Part shown: in pieces, positions 40,150-48,995 of the stretch | Layout of the letters: the number at the start of each line of letters is the position of its first letter | How positions within the stretch are numbered: the stretch's first letter is position 1 | Assembly (NCBI RefSeq): GCF_029207565.1 | Contig: NZ_JANCMW010000003.1 | Span: 124,001-188,000 of the forward strand | DNA: 64,000 bases | Direction of reading: 5' to 3' | Source of the DNA: Marinobacter iranensis | GTDB taxonomy: Bacteria > Pseudomonadota > Gammaproteobacteria > Pseudomonadales > Oleiphilaceae | Translations under genes and position numbers: made by a program | The notes under the pieces: model-generated | The model's database searches: none | What the model was told of the DNA's origin: nothing | What the model saw: only the letters and a program-made list of their open reading frames with translations

Positions 40150-40563
40150 CTACTGACTGGCTTCCACCATATGCTGCACAGCGTTCTTGATTTCTTCATC
40201 AGAGCAGTTTGAGCAGCCGCCCTTCGCGGGCATTGCATTGAAGCCGTTGATCGCGTGGCTGACCAGTGTTTCCAGCCCCTTGTCTATGCGAGGTGACCAG
40301 GCTGCCGCGTCACCTTTTTTCGGAGCACCCGCCGCGCCAGTGCTGTGACAGGCCATGCAGGCTGCATCGTATACTTCGCTTCCGGAGCGAGGTCCGGAAC
40401 TCGCCGTTTCGGTGGGAGCGGCTGCCTGTCCACAGTCTTCTCCCTGGACGCAAACTTCGCCGACCGGAGCAATACGGGCGCGGATTTCATCTTCAACATT
40501 TGCCATTACGGCACCTGTTGTCAGGCCGAAGCCAAGCAATACGGCAGCCAGGACTCTCTTCAT
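40150..40563 (-). CDS. Cytochrome c5 (monoheme, periplasmic)
   Basis: 137 residues. The signal peptide MKRVLAAVLLGFGL ends near AVMA. The single heme site is CMACH, followed by GAAGAPKKGD; the axial methionine is in FNAMPAKGGCSNCSDEE. The extra cysteine pair CSNC is typical of cytochrome c5. A linker of about 45 residues with two more cysteines (VCVQGEDCG) precedes the domain. An electron carrier in the periplasm; partners are not visible. In Pseudomonas the c5 gene is also close to rep. Confidence 0.92.
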   Translation of the reverse strand: MKRVLAAVLLGFGLTTGAVMANVEDEIRARIAPVGEVCVQGEDCGQAAAPTETASSGPRSGSEVYDAACMACHSTGAAGAPKKGDAAAWSPRIDKGLETLVSHAINGFNAMPAKGGCSNCSDEEIKNAVQHMVEASQ

Positions 40564-40758
40564 CTTCACAATGCACCTCACAATTGGGCGTTATAATCGT
40601 TAGTGCCCGCATTATAGCGACTGCGGCAGGCCAAAAAAACCAAAGTGCAAAATGAACACCCGATTTCAATCAATTTTCGTTGCCATTTCGTAAGCCGGAA
40701 GGCTCCGGACGCCCTTTCCGGGTACCATGCACAAAACAGATACCGAGGATGCGAATAT

Positions 40759-41091
40759 ATGCCTGATGCGAACCAGCCCCACCCCTGGCGAAAGCCACTA
40801 CTGATCACCGAGTTTGCCGCTGTGGCCATACTGGTGGTCTCCATGGGGTGGTTTTCCAGCCGTGCAGACGCCGGGGCAGCACTCAGCCCGGTCTGGCTAC
40901 TGATACCTGCTGCTGCAAGCCTGGCGGTGTTCGTCAGTTTTATCGGGCTGATGTACCTGCGCTGGGTGGTGGCGGCAGCCGCGGAGCGGAAAACCCGCCA
41001 CAAGATTGTGTTTTCCCTGTTGGTGATAACGTTGCTCAGCGTATGGGCTTACGGTATTGCCAACACATGGGTCAGTCTTTCCAATGCTTAG
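40759..41091 (+). CDS. Hypothetical three-helix membrane protein
   Basis: 110 residues. Three predicted membrane helices: about 15-33 (LLITEFAAVAILVVSMGWF), 42-66 (WLLIPAAASLAVFVSFIGL) and 84-103. A positively charged loop (RKTRHK) sits between the second and third. The ATG at 40759 is preferred to 40645 because the 38 extra residues are not membrane-like and overlap the cytochrome upstream region. No family recognised. It lies 10 bases upstream of pldA, so the two may share a transcript. Confidence 0.65.
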   Translation: MPDANQPHPWRKPLLITEFAAVAILVVSMGWFSSRADAGAALSPVWLLIPAAASLAVFVSFIGLMYLRWVVAAAAERKTRHKIVFSLLVITLLSVWAYGIANTWVSLSNA

Positions 41092-41101
41092 GAACAGGAC
41101 A

Positions 41102-42274
41102 ATGCCAATCATTTCCCACACCGGAACCTTGCGGCCCGCCGGCATTCTGTTGTGCCTGGGGTTAGCTATGCCTGCGATTGTCAATGCACAGGATGAACCT
41201 TCAGGCAGCGGCAACGCCGAGGGCGTAAGCTCGGAGGAATGCGCCCTGATCAAGGATGGCGTGCAGCGGCTTGCCTGCTATGACGCCATCAATGACCCTG
41301 CCGAAGCGCACAATGGCGCCTCCGAAGAATCCCTGGAAGCCATTGACCAATCCACCCAGGCTCTGGAGTTCGAGGAAGCTGCCCCATCAAAAGATGACGA
41401 CTCGTCACTGGGGGCCGCGGAGAACGCAGAACCTGATGCAGAGGATGGGGACACTGGCGTGATGTCTGCCCTCCTGAATCGGTATGTGGCTGCTGAGAAA
41501 GCCATTTTCTCGTTCTCCGGCAGTTTTGTCGGGCACCGGCCAATGTACATCCTGCCCTTCAGCTATATGAAGAATGCCAACCGGGAGCCTTCCAACCCAC
41601 GGCTGGGCAGCACCGACTATGACTACGGCATTGACAACCAGGAAGCCAAATACCAGATCAGTTTCAAGGTGCCATTGCTGACCGGCTGGCTTGATGAGCG
41701 CACCACGCTCTGGTTCGGCTATACCCAGAAGTCTTTCTGGCAGGTCTATAACACTGATAATTCGGCCCCATTCCGGGAGACCAACTACGAGCCGGAAGTT
41801 TTTCTGAGGTATGCGACGGACTTCGATATAGGTCCTGGTACGCTAAATGGTGTCACTCTGGGCTTTAATCATGAGTCGAACGGGCAGTCCGAGCCTCGAT
41901 CGCGTAGCTGGAACCGGATCGTGGCTTCGGCGGCGTACAGTTATGATCGCTGGCTGTTTATCCTTCAGCCCTGGTATCGCTTGCCGGAGGATGAAAGTGA
42001 GGATGACAATGAGGATATTGAGCGTTATCTGGGGTATGCCAATTATATGGCGATCTATAAGTGGACAGAGGATCGGACGCTGTCTTTGAAGCTGATGAAC
42101 AATTTGCGGTCGGATAGTAATAAGACGTCTGTTGAGTTGGGTTATAGCTTTCCGATGGGGGATACGATCAAGGGGTATATCCATTATTACAATGGGTATG
42201 GCGAGAGTCTGATTGATTACAATGAGCGGATTCAGCGGATTGGCATTGGCATTATGCTGAATGACTGGCTTTGA
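41102..42274 (+). CDS. pldA: Outer-membrane phospholipase A (OMPLA)
   Basis: Hydrolyses phospholipids in the outer leaflet when membrane asymmetry is lost. 390 residues with a signal peptide to about residue 30. A roughly 100-residue acidic linker containing CALIKDGVQRLACYDAI follows, then the beta barrel. Catalytic His257, Ser259 and Asn271 lie in NHESNGQSEPRSRSWNR and correspond to E. coli His142, Ser144 and Asn156. The C-terminal GYGESLIDYN...IMLNDWL matches E. coli closely and ends in an aromatic pair. E. coli PldA is about 289 residues and lacks the linker. The last 300 bases are A/T-richer than the neighbours. Confidence 0.94.
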   Translation: MPIISHTGTLRPAGILLCLGLAMPAIVNAQDEPSGSGNAEGVSSEECALIKDGVQRLACYDAINDPAEAHNGASEESLEAIDQSTQALEFEEAAPSKDDDSSLGAAENAEPDAEDGDTGVMSALLNRYVAAEKAIFSFSGSFVGHRPMYILPFSYMKNANREPSNPRLGSTDYDYGIDNQEAKYQISFKVPLLTGWLDERTTLWFGYTQKSFWQVYNTDNSAPFRETNYEPEVFLRYATDFDIGPGTLNGVTLGFNHESNGQSEPRSRSWNRIVASAAYSYDRWLFILQPWYRLPEDESEDDNEDIERYLGYANYMAIYKWTEDRTLSLKLMNNLRSDSNKTSVELGYSFPMGDTIKGYIHYYNGYGESLIDYNERIQRIGIGIMLNDWL

Positions 42275-42299
42275 GTTATTTCCTGAACTTGCTGCAAGA

Positions 42300-42415
42300 C
42301 CGGTCAGCACGATACCCATGTCAGAAACACGCTCCTTGCGGCACATCCATGTGACGCTTGGGCTCCGCCATCCATGGCTCCGCACAGTTTCTGACATGGG
42401 TATCGCGCCGACCGG
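42300..42415. repeat. Variable-stem/conserved-loop hairpin, copy 4
   Basis: Arms 42300-42328 and 42387-42415 pair at 27 of 29 positions (19 perfect next to the loop, CGATACCCATGTCAGAAAC); both mismatches are A-C on the plus strand. The 58-base loop (42329-42386) holds CACATCCATGTG and GCCATCCATGGC and shares 33 identical bases with copy 3. It is between the convergent pldA and phosphomannomutase genes. Confidence 0.88.
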
Positions 42416-42430
42416 CCCCAGAGCTTTGAG

Positions 42431-43795
42431 TTAGCCTTCCTCGTTCAGTCTCTGCATTTCTGCAAGAAGTTCTGCCGTTTTTTCCTTCATCAACGGAATA
42501 TCCCCCCTCGATTCCACATTCAGGCGAACCACCGGTTCGGTATTGGACATGCGGAGGTTGAAACGCCAGTCGTCGAATTCGATGCTTACGCCGTCAACGT
42601 GTGAGACGTTTTTGGCGCCTACGCTGTATTTTGCCTCGATGGCGGTGATGACTTTGGGTGGGTCGGCGATGGTGCGGTTGATTTCGCCGCTGGCCGGGTA
42701 GGCTTCGATGCGGGCGTCGATGAGGGACGAAAGCGTCTGGCCGGACTGGCACAGGCGTTCGGCTACCAGCAGCCAGGGGATCATGCCGCTGTCGCAGTAG
42801 GCGAAGTCGCGAAAGTAGTGGTGGGCGCTCATTTCGCCGCCGTAGACGGCATCTTCGTCGCGCATGCGTTGTTTGATGAAGGCGTGGCCGGTTTTGCTTT
42901 CGATGGCTTCGCCGCCGGCGGCTTTGACCAGGTCGATGGTGTTCCAGGTCAGCCTTGGGTCGTGGATGACTTTTCCGCCGCCGGTTTTGCGGAGGAACTG
43001 GTCTGCCAGCAGGCCAACGATGTAATAGCCTTCGATGAAGCGGCCGTTTTCGTCGAAGAAGAAGCAGCGGTCGTAGTCGCCGTCCCAGGCGATGCCCATG
43101 GCGGCGCCGTGTTCGATGACCGCTTCGGCGGTGGCCGCTCGGTTTTCTTCCAGGATGGGGTTGGGCACGCCGTTGGGGAAGTTGCCGTCGGCCTGGTGGT
43201 GCACTTTGACGAAGTCGAACGGCAGGTGCTGTTCCAGTTCGTCGATGACCAGCCCTGCCCCACCATTTCCGGCGTTGACGACAATGGTCATCGGCTTGAG
43301 CGACCCGGAGTCAATGTAGCCCAGCAAATGATCAATGTAAGCAGTGGTGACTTCCAGGGGCTCGTAACGCCCTTGTTCCGGTGCATTGCCGAAGGGTTCC
43401 GGCACCCGGTCGCGGATGTCGTTCAGGCCGTTGTCGGAGCTGATGGGGCGCGAGTCCGGGCCCACCATTTTCATGCCGTTGTGGTCCCGCGGGTTGTGGC
43501 TGGCGGTGACCATGATACCGCCATCCATCTTGTAGTGGCTGGTGGCGAAGTAGACCAGTTCGGTGCCGCAAAGGCCGATATCGAAGACATCCGCACCGGC
43601 GGCCATCAGGCCGGAACTGAGGGCGTCGGTAATTTCATGGCTGGAGAGGCGGATATCGTAGCCAACGATGACTCGCTTCGCCCCCGTCACCTCCACGTAG
43701 GCGCGGCCGATGCGCTCGGCCAGCTGCGGATTGAGCTGGTCCGGAACGCGGCCGCGAAGGTCGTAGGCTTTAAAGCAGGACAGATCCATTGTCAC
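42431..43795 (-). CDS. cpsG: Phosphomannomutase (CpsG/ManB type)
   Basis: Interconverts mannose 6- and 1-phosphate (often glucose phosphates too) for GDP-mannose and polysaccharide synthesis. 454 residues. It opens CFKAYDLRGRVPDQLN. The phosphoserine loop is VTASHNPRDHNG near residue 98; the metal loop DGDYDRCFFFDE and the substrate loop GGEMSAHHYF follow, as in E. coli CpsG. The GTG at 43795 has GGAG 9 bases upstream; an ATG two codons later is the alternative. It begins 6 bases after bfr, so a bfr-cpsG transcript is likely. Confidence 0.92.
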   Translation of the reverse strand: MTMDLSCFKAYDLRGRVPDQLNPQLAERIGRAYVEVTGAKRVIVGYDIRLSSHEITDALSSGLMAAGADVFDIGLCGTELVYFATSHYKMDGGIMVTASHNPRDHNGMKMVGPDSRPISSDNGLNDIRDRVPEPFGNAPEQGRYEPLEVTTAYIDHLLGYIDSGSLKPMTIVVNAGNGGAGLVIDELEQHLPFDFVKVHHQADGNFPNGVPNPILEENRAATAEAVIEHGAAMGIAWDGDYDRCFFFDENGRFIEGYYIVGLLADQFLRKTGGGKVIHDPRLTWNTIDLVKAAGGEAIESKTGHAFIKQRMRDEDAVYGGEMSAHHYFRDFAYCDSGMIPWLLVAERLCQSGQTLSSLIDARIEAYPASGEINRTIADPPKVITAIEAKYSVGAKNVSHVDGVSIEFDDWRFNLRMSNTEPVVRLNVESRGDIPLMKEKTAELLAEMQRLNEEG

Positions 43796-43801
43796 TAATG
43801 T

Positions 43802-44278
43802 TTACTCCGCGGCGGCAGACTGAAGTTGAATGTAGTTCTGGATGCCCATCTTGCCGATCATGTCGAGCTGGGTTTCGAGCCAGTCGATATGCTCTTCCTC
43901 GCTGTCGAGAATACCGCGGAACAATTCACGGCTGGTGTAGTCCTGAACTTGCTCGCAGTAGATAACGGCTTCTTTCAGGTCCTTGTGGGCGATCATTTCA
44001 AGCTTGAGGTCACAGGAAATCATCTCTTCGACGTTCTCACCGATCAGCAGCTTGTTCAGGTCCTGCAGGTTTGGCAGTCCTTCCAGAAACAGGATGCGCT
44101 CGATCAATTGATCCGCATGCTTCATTTCGTCGATGGACTCTTCGTATTCCTTGTCCGCCAGTTTGGTGATACCCCAGTCCTTGTACATGCGGGAATGCAG
44201 AAAATACTGGTTAATAGCGGTGAGCTCGTTGCCGAGCACCTTGTTCAGGAACTGGATGACTTTCTTGTCGCCTTTCAT
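43802..44278 (-). CDS. bfr: Bacterioferritin
   Basis: 24-mer iron store. 158 residues, exactly E. coli length. All diiron ferroxidase ligands are in place (Glu18, Glu51, His54, Glu94, Glu127, His130), as is Met52, the heme ligand shared between two subunits. This is therefore the heme-binding, catalytically active type. AAGGAG precedes the ATG. bfd lies 113 bases upstream on the same strand. Confidence 0.97.
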   Translation of the reverse strand: MKGDKKVIQFLNKVLGNELTAINQYFLHSRMYKDWGITKLADKEYEESIDEMKHADQLIERILFLEGLPNLQDLNKLLIGENVEEMISCDLKLEMIAHKDLKEAVIYCEQVQDYTSRELFRGILDSEEEHIDWLETQLDMIGKMGIQNYIQLQSAAAE

Positions 44279-44391
44279 GACGGATCTCCTTGTGTGAGTG
44301 GGTAATCCTACAAGGATAGTCCTTCATACGGGGAGAAAAAATCACATTTGGGAATCAGGTGCAGGCAAGAACAGATGCTGCCCAATGCCTG

Positions 44392-44598
44392 TCAGGCCGG
44401 CTGGGCCAGCATGTTGGCCATGGCGAGGTAATCAGGAGTACGGCTCTCACGCAGGATTTCCCGTGCGGTACAGGCGCAGCGGCCGCATTGAGTACCCACG
44501 CCGAGTTCCTTGCCAAGCTGGCGCATGGAACTGACGCCGTTGTCGGCAGCTTCACGGATTTCTCGGTCGGTTACCCCATGGCACAGGCACACGTACAT
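44392..44598 (-). CDS. bfd: Bacterioferritin-associated ferredoxin
   Basis: 68 residues. A 2Fe-2S protein that reduces the mineral core of bacterioferritin to release iron. Cysteines are at 4 and 6 (MYVCLCHGVTD) and in QCGRCACTA near 38-43, the family pattern. It is close to bfr. A Fur-box-like site lies about 33 bases upstream of the start, consistent with induction under iron starvation. Confidence 0.95.
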   Translation of the reverse strand: MYVCLCHGVTDREIREAADNGVSSMRQLGKELGVGTQCGRCACTAREILRESRTPDYLAMANMLAQPA

Positions 44599-44630
44599 AA
44601 TAATTACTCACCAGCGGATACAAAGATGAG

Positions 44631-44649
44631 TGATAATTATTGTTATTTA
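44631..44649 (-). promoter_or_regulatory. Fur-box-like operator of bfd
   Basis: TGATAATTATTGTTATTTA on the plus strand. The first 15 bases match the 7-1-7 Fur pattern TGATAAT-N-ATTATCA at 12 of 14 positions. It sits directly upstream of bfd, where repression by Fur-Fe would be expected. Confidence 0.7.
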
Positions 44650-44697
44650 CATCTGGAATTGCAACCCCCTTGGATCAATTTTGTGCAACGGAGTGTT

Positions 44698-45990
44698 TCA
44701 GCCTTGCCGGTCACGGGTCAGGTTACGGTTTCCGGTCTCGGTTACCGCCACATTGTCTTCGATGCGAATGCCTCCGCACCCCCGCAGACTGTTCAGCCGT
44801 TCCCGATTGATATGGCGCCCCACCTCTCCTGCCAGCAATGGCTCCAGTAACGACGGAATAAAATAGAGGCCGGGCTCGATGGTCACAACCATACCGGGCT
44901 CCAGGGTACGGGTTAAGCGCAGAAACGGTGCATCCTCCGGCGGCGGTGTCGGTTTTCCGGCAACATCATGGACCTGGACTCCAAGAAAGTGGCCGATACC
45001 GTGGGGAAAGAAGGCCCGGGTAATGCCCTGCTCCACGATGTCTTCATCAGTCAGACCGGTAACCAGGCCGGAGGCTGACAGCAGGGCCGCAATGCCCTGG
45101 TGGGACTTGCGGTGGATATCGACGTAATCCACCCCGGGTGCCACCATCTCGCATAACCGTAACTGGAGCCTTTCAAGCCCGTGGACCAGGGCGGCAAAGT
45201 GCGACTCCCCCGGCCCGGCGGTGGTGCGGGTAATGTCGGAGCAATACCCCCGGAACCGGACACCGGCGTCAATCAGCAGGCTGCGAGGGTGGCCCGGAGG
45301 CCGGGTGTCGTAATACTGATAGTGCAATGTACCGGCATGTTCATTCAGGCCGATGATGCTGTGGTACGGCGCATCGGCCTCCCGCTGCCCGGTGGCCTGC
45401 TGATAGGCGAGGCTGATGCTGAATTCGCTCTCCCCGTTTGCAAACGCATCCCGGGCAGCACGGTGCCCTACCAGAGCCAGGGCATTCGCGCGTGCGAGGC
45501 ACTCAATTTCGTAAGCGGTTTTGTGCACCCGGGTTTCGTCCAGGGCTGCGAGCAGGTCTTCCGGGTTATGCTCCCTCGCCACGCCGTCAATCAGGGCCGG
45601 ATCGCCAATCACGGCGACGTGGCCCGGATCGTCGAGCACCGGCGCGTCCGGCGACTGGTTACTGCGAAGTTCTATGAACGCCTGCCAGGGTTCTTCTGGC
45701 AACGCCTGATTCGCATGCCAGAAGTCCACCGGCTCATACAGCCACAGCACCGGTTTGTGCCCGCTCCGAATCAATAACCAACAGTTTTCGCGGCCAGCCA
45801 GCCCGGTCCAGTGCAGAAACGGACCATAGCCCTGGAAGTGCCAGCGCTGATCATCGCCATGTCGGTAAGGCGCGGCGCCGGAAGCAATCAGCAGGCTATC
45901 GAAACCATTGTCTGCCAATACCGATTCATACCGGCTTTGCAGTTCTTTCAGGTGATCCAGTTGCAGCGACAGCAGGGCGTCTTCAGGCAT
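44698..45990 (-). CDS. pepQ: Xaa-Pro dipeptidase PepQ (prolidase, M24 family)
   Basis: Cleaves Xaa-Pro dipeptides. 430 residues (E. coli PepQ 443). The pita-bread domain carries the two-metal site: the two aspartates in LLIDAGVRFRGYCSDITRT, the histidine in PHGIGHFLGVQVHD, the glutamate in TIEPGLYF and the last glutamate in GGIRIEDN. The N-terminal half includes CWLLIRSGHKPVLW, close to E. coli PepQ. It starts 1 base after the LysR gene stop, so both are one transcript. Confidence 0.93.
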   Translation of the reverse strand: MPEDALLSLQLDHLKELQSRYESVLADNGFDSLLIASGAAPYRHGDDQRWHFQGYGPFLHWTGLAGRENCWLLIRSGHKPVLWLYEPVDFWHANQALPEEPWQAFIELRSNQSPDAPVLDDPGHVAVIGDPALIDGVAREHNPEDLLAALDETRVHKTAYEIECLARANALALVGHRAARDAFANGESEFSISLAYQQATGQREADAPYHSIIGLNEHAGTLHYQYYDTRPPGHPRSLLIDAGVRFRGYCSDITRTTAGPGESHFAALVHGLERLQLRLCEMVAPGVDYVDIHRKSHQGIAALLSASGLVTGLTDEDIVEQGITRAFFPHGIGHFLGVQVHDVAGKPTPPPEDAPFLRLTRTLEPGMVVTIEPGLYFIPSLLEPLLAGEVGRHINRERLNSLRGCGGIRIEDNVAVTETGNRNLTRDRQG

Positions 45991-45991
45991 A

Positions 45992-46897
45992 TCAGCTTTC
46001 CAGTTGTTTCCAGAGGGTTAACAGATCTTCCGAACGGGCATCCCGCCGGCGAATCAGACGGATTTCCAGCGGCACATCCCAGCGCTCATTACCGGCGCGC
46101 ACCAGGCTTCCAAACTGTTCACTTTTCTCCGTTATCCGTTGCGGCAGCCAGCCCATGCCAAAACCCTGCTTGACCAGTGCCTTGATACTGGCCGACTGGG
46201 TATTCTCATTCAAAGGCAACAGATTCGCTGTCAGCTTTTGCCGTGCCAGATGACCTTCAATTGCCGACTGCAAAAAGCCACGATTGTGATAGGCGATCAG
46301 TGGCACCGGTTGCTCCTGACTACCAGGCAGAGGGAACCGGGCGCCTCCCCGTTCGTTCGCGACACTGACCGGCACCAGGGATTCCCGGGCCAGCACCAGC
46401 CACTCGAAATTCTCTTTGGTCAACCGGTCTCCCCAGGGCAGGTCCGGATGCCAATAGCACAGCACCAGGTCACACTCACCGCTTTCCAGGGCTTCCAGAA
46501 ACTGTTCGCCAACCCAGCTGGTGGCTTTCAGGTTGAGCTGGAGTCGCTCGGCGATGCCCACATCCGTCGCCCACCCCTGGTAAAAGTGTGAAAACAGACC
46601 TTGTGTGGACCCGACACTGATCCGCGCCGACGCCTCGGCCTCAAGGGCAGTAATACGCTCTTTCGTGTCCCGTACGTCCCGCGTAATCCGCTCGCACAGA
46701 TCCCGGAACATCTCTCCTGCCGGCGTCAGCGACAGTGGCAGGGTCTGGCGGTTAATCAGTGTGCTGCCCATAGCCTCTTCCAGCAGCTTGATGCGGCGGC
46801 TGAACGTAGGCTGGCTCACGTGCTGCAACTCGGCAGCCCGTGAAAAATGGCGCGTGCGGGCAAGCGCCAAAAAGTCTTCCAGCCAGCGTACTTCCAT
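45992..46897 (-). CDS. LysR-type regulator
   Basis: 301 residues. The winged-helix DNA-binding domain is at residues 1-60 (WLEDFLALARTRHFSRAA, then HVSQPTFSRRIKLLE). The effector domain starts about 90 (ARISVGSTQGLFSHF). The N-terminal wording resembles the HypT/YjiE group, but the ligand cannot be told. It sits between a peptide importer and prolidase on the same strand, so regulation of peptide uptake or use is the natural guess. Confidence 0.88.
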   Translation of the reverse strand: MEVRWLEDFLALARTRHFSRAAELQHVSQPTFSRRIKLLEEAMGSTLINRQTLPLSLTPAGEMFRDLCERITRDVRDTKERITALEAEASARISVGSTQGLFSHFYQGWATDVGIAERLQLNLKATSWVGEQFLEALESGECDLVLCYWHPDLPWGDRLTKENFEWLVLARESLVPVSVANERGGARFPLPGSQEQPVPLIAYHNRGFLQSAIEGHLARQKLTANLLPLNENTQSASIKALVKQGFGMGWLPQRITEKSEQFGSLVRAGNERWDVPLEIRLIRRRDARSEDLLTLWKQLES

Positions 46898-46985
46898 GGA
46901 ATCCCCTGGAGTGAAGTGGTGTGACTAAGCGGTTGTATGGGTCAGGTCCGGATTGCAGGCATGATAGCCTATCCCCACGCTGCCA

Positions 46986-47996
46986 CTACAAACGGCCCTC
47001 TTCCACCGCGTGGCAAGCCACCTGTGTACCACCATCCGTGGTGATCAGTGCGGGCACTTCCCGTCGGCAACGCTCGTTGGCGTAGGGACAGCGCCCGTGG
47101 AACACACAGCCGGATGGCAGGTTTACCGGCGTCGGCACCTCTCCATTCAGGCGGATGTGGTTGGGCCGATCGTCCTCCAGCTTGGGAATTGCGGACAACA
47201 GCGCCTGGGTGTATGGGTGCCGCGGTGTGGCGAACAGGGTTTTGGTGTCTGCCAGCTCACAGACCCGGCCCAGGTACATCACCGCCACACGGGTGCCGAA
47301 ATGCTCCACCACCGCCAGGTCATGGGTAATGAACAGATAGGTGAGCCCCCGGCTTTCCTGGGCATCCATCAGCAGGTTCAACACCTGGGCCTGGATGGAC
47401 ACGTCCAGGGCGGAAATCGGCTCGTCCGCTACAATGAATTCCGGATCCACCGCCAGCGCCCGGGCAATGGCAATCCGCTGGCGCTGCCCGCCGGAGAACT
47501 CATGACCAAAACGACTGCCCCAGTCCAGGTCAATGCCCACCGAATGCATCACTTCGTGGATCTTGTCCCGCACTTGCGGGGTAGACCAGTCCGGGTGATG
47601 AAAGCGGATCGGCTCTTCCAGGGTCTGCTGGATCGTCATCCTCGGGTTCAGCGATGCATACGGATTCTGGAAGATCATCTGCATCTTGCGCCGGTAAGGC
47701 AATGAAGCCTTGCCCTCCAGGTTGTCGATGCGCTGCCCTCCATAATGGATTTCGCCGGCGCTGGGGGACAACAGCCCCATCACCGTGCGGGCCACCGTGG
47801 ACTTGCCGCAGCCGGATTCGCCCACCACACATAGGGCCTCGCCCTTTTGGACCTCCAGGTCCACACCATTAATGGCGTGCACGGCCTCCTGCTTGCGGCG
47901 CAAACGACCACCCTTAAAGGTGATCTGTTCCAGCAGGTTGCCGGACAGGTCGAAGCGCTTTTCCAGTCCGCGAATACTTACCAACGGGGAGGTCAT
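46986..47996 (-). CDS. dppF: Di/oligopeptide ABC transporter ATPase (DppF type)
   Basis: 336 residues. Walker A is GESGCGKSTVA (58-68), signature is FSGGQRQRIAIARAL, Walker B is EFIVADEPISALD. The C-terminal oligopeptide-type extension has PSGCVFHGRCPYANERC, a four-cysteine iron-sulfur-like motif common in this family. It overlaps dppD by ATGA. Last gene of the importer. Whether the substrate is dipeptides, longer peptides or another small molecule is not decided by the sequence. Confidence 0.9.
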   Translation of the reverse strand: MTSPLVSIRGLEKRFDLSGNLLEQITFKGGRLRRKQEAVHAINGVDLEVQKGEALCVVGESGCGKSTVARTVMGLLSPSAGEIHYGGQRIDNLEGKASLPYRRKMQMIFQNPYASLNPRMTIQQTLEEPIRFHHPDWSTPQVRDKIHEVMHSVGIDLDWGSRFGHEFSGGQRQRIAIARALAVDPEFIVADEPISALDVSIQAQVLNLLMDAQESRGLTYLFITHDLAVVEHFGTRVAVMYLGRVCELADTKTLFATPRHPYTQALLSAIPKLEDDRPNHIRLNGEVPTPVNLPSGCVFHGRCPYANERCRREVPALITTDGGTQVACHAVEEGRL

Positions 47997-48991
47997 GATT
48001 CAGCCTCCTGCATGCGTCTCTCCTGCTCAATCAGATTGGCGACTTCGTAACAGGCCACATCCACGTTACCGGAGCGAACATACTCAGGCATCATGCGCGT
48101 ACACTGATCGGTGGCGAAGCTGCAGCGCGGATGGAAAGGGCAACCCGTGGGCACGTTCTTCAGGGATGGCATGGAACCGGGGATCTGGAACAGCCGCTGT
48201 CCGGGCTCGCCCATCTGGGGCAACGCGTTGATCAGGCCCTGGGTATAGGGATGCTGGGCGTCATTAATGATTTCCCGGGTCGGGCCCTGCTCAATAATAC
48301 GGCCGGAATACATCACCAGCATGCGCTGGGTGACTTGGGAAACCACACCCAAATCGTGGGTGATCAGCATCAGTGCCACGTTTTCCTGTTCACACAGGTC
48401 CAGCAGCAAATCCATGATTTCCGCCTGGATGGTCACGTCCAGGGCCGTGGTGGGCTCGTCGGCAATGATGATCTCCGGGTCCAGCAACAGCGCGATGGCA
48501 ATGATCACCCGCTGACGCATGCCACCGGACAGTTCATGGGGGTATTGGTCCAGGCGCTTCCCCGGCGAGGGAATCTGCACCTTCTGCAAGCGGTCCAGGG
48601 CAATCGCCCGGGCGTCTTTCCTGCTGATTTTCCGGTGCGCCTGGATGGCCTCCACCATCTGGGTGCCGATGGTAAGCACCGGGTTCAGGGTCATCATCGG
48701 GTCCTGGAAGATCATGGCGATGCGGTTGCCCCGGATCTTTCGCAACTCCCGCTCGCTCATGGCCGCCAGGTCCCTGCCCTTATACAGGATCTGCCCGCCG
48801 GCAATGTAGCCGGGCATGGCGATCAGATTGAGGATGGAAAAGGCCGCCACGGATTTACCGGCGCCGGACTCACCCACCAATCCCAGTCGCTCGCCCTTGT
48901 CCAGGCTGAAGCTGATGCCCCGCAGGGCGGTCAGGTCACCGCCGCGCACCGCGAAGCGCACATCAAGGTCTTTTACTTCCAACAGTGCCAT
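47993..48991 (-). CDS. dppD: Di/oligopeptide ABC transporter ATPase (DppD type)
   Basis: 332 residues. Walker A is [11 protein letters not shown], signature is [15 protein letters not shown], Walker B is [13 protein letters not shown]. The C-terminal extension has [17 protein letters not shown]. It pairs with DppF as a heterodimeric motor. The start lies 4 bases after the dppC stop and the end overlaps dppF by 4 bases. Confidence 0.92.
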   Translation of the reverse strand: MALLEVKDLDVRFAVRGGDLTALRGISFSLDKGERLGLVGESGAGKSVAAFSILNLIAMPGYIAGGQILYKGRDLAAMSERELRKIRGNRIAMIFQDPMMTLNPVLTIGTQMVEAIQAHRKISRKDARAIALDRLQKVQIPSPGKRLDQYPHELSGGMRQRVIIAIALLLDPEIIIADEPTTALDVTIQAEIMDLLLDLCEQENVALMLITHDLGVVSQVTQRMLVMYSGRIIEQGPTREIINDAQHPYTQGLINALPQMGEPGQRLFQIPGSMPSLKNVPTGCPFHPRCSFATDQCTRMMPEYVRSGNVDVACYEVANLIEQERRMQEAES

Positions 48992-48995
48992 GGTG

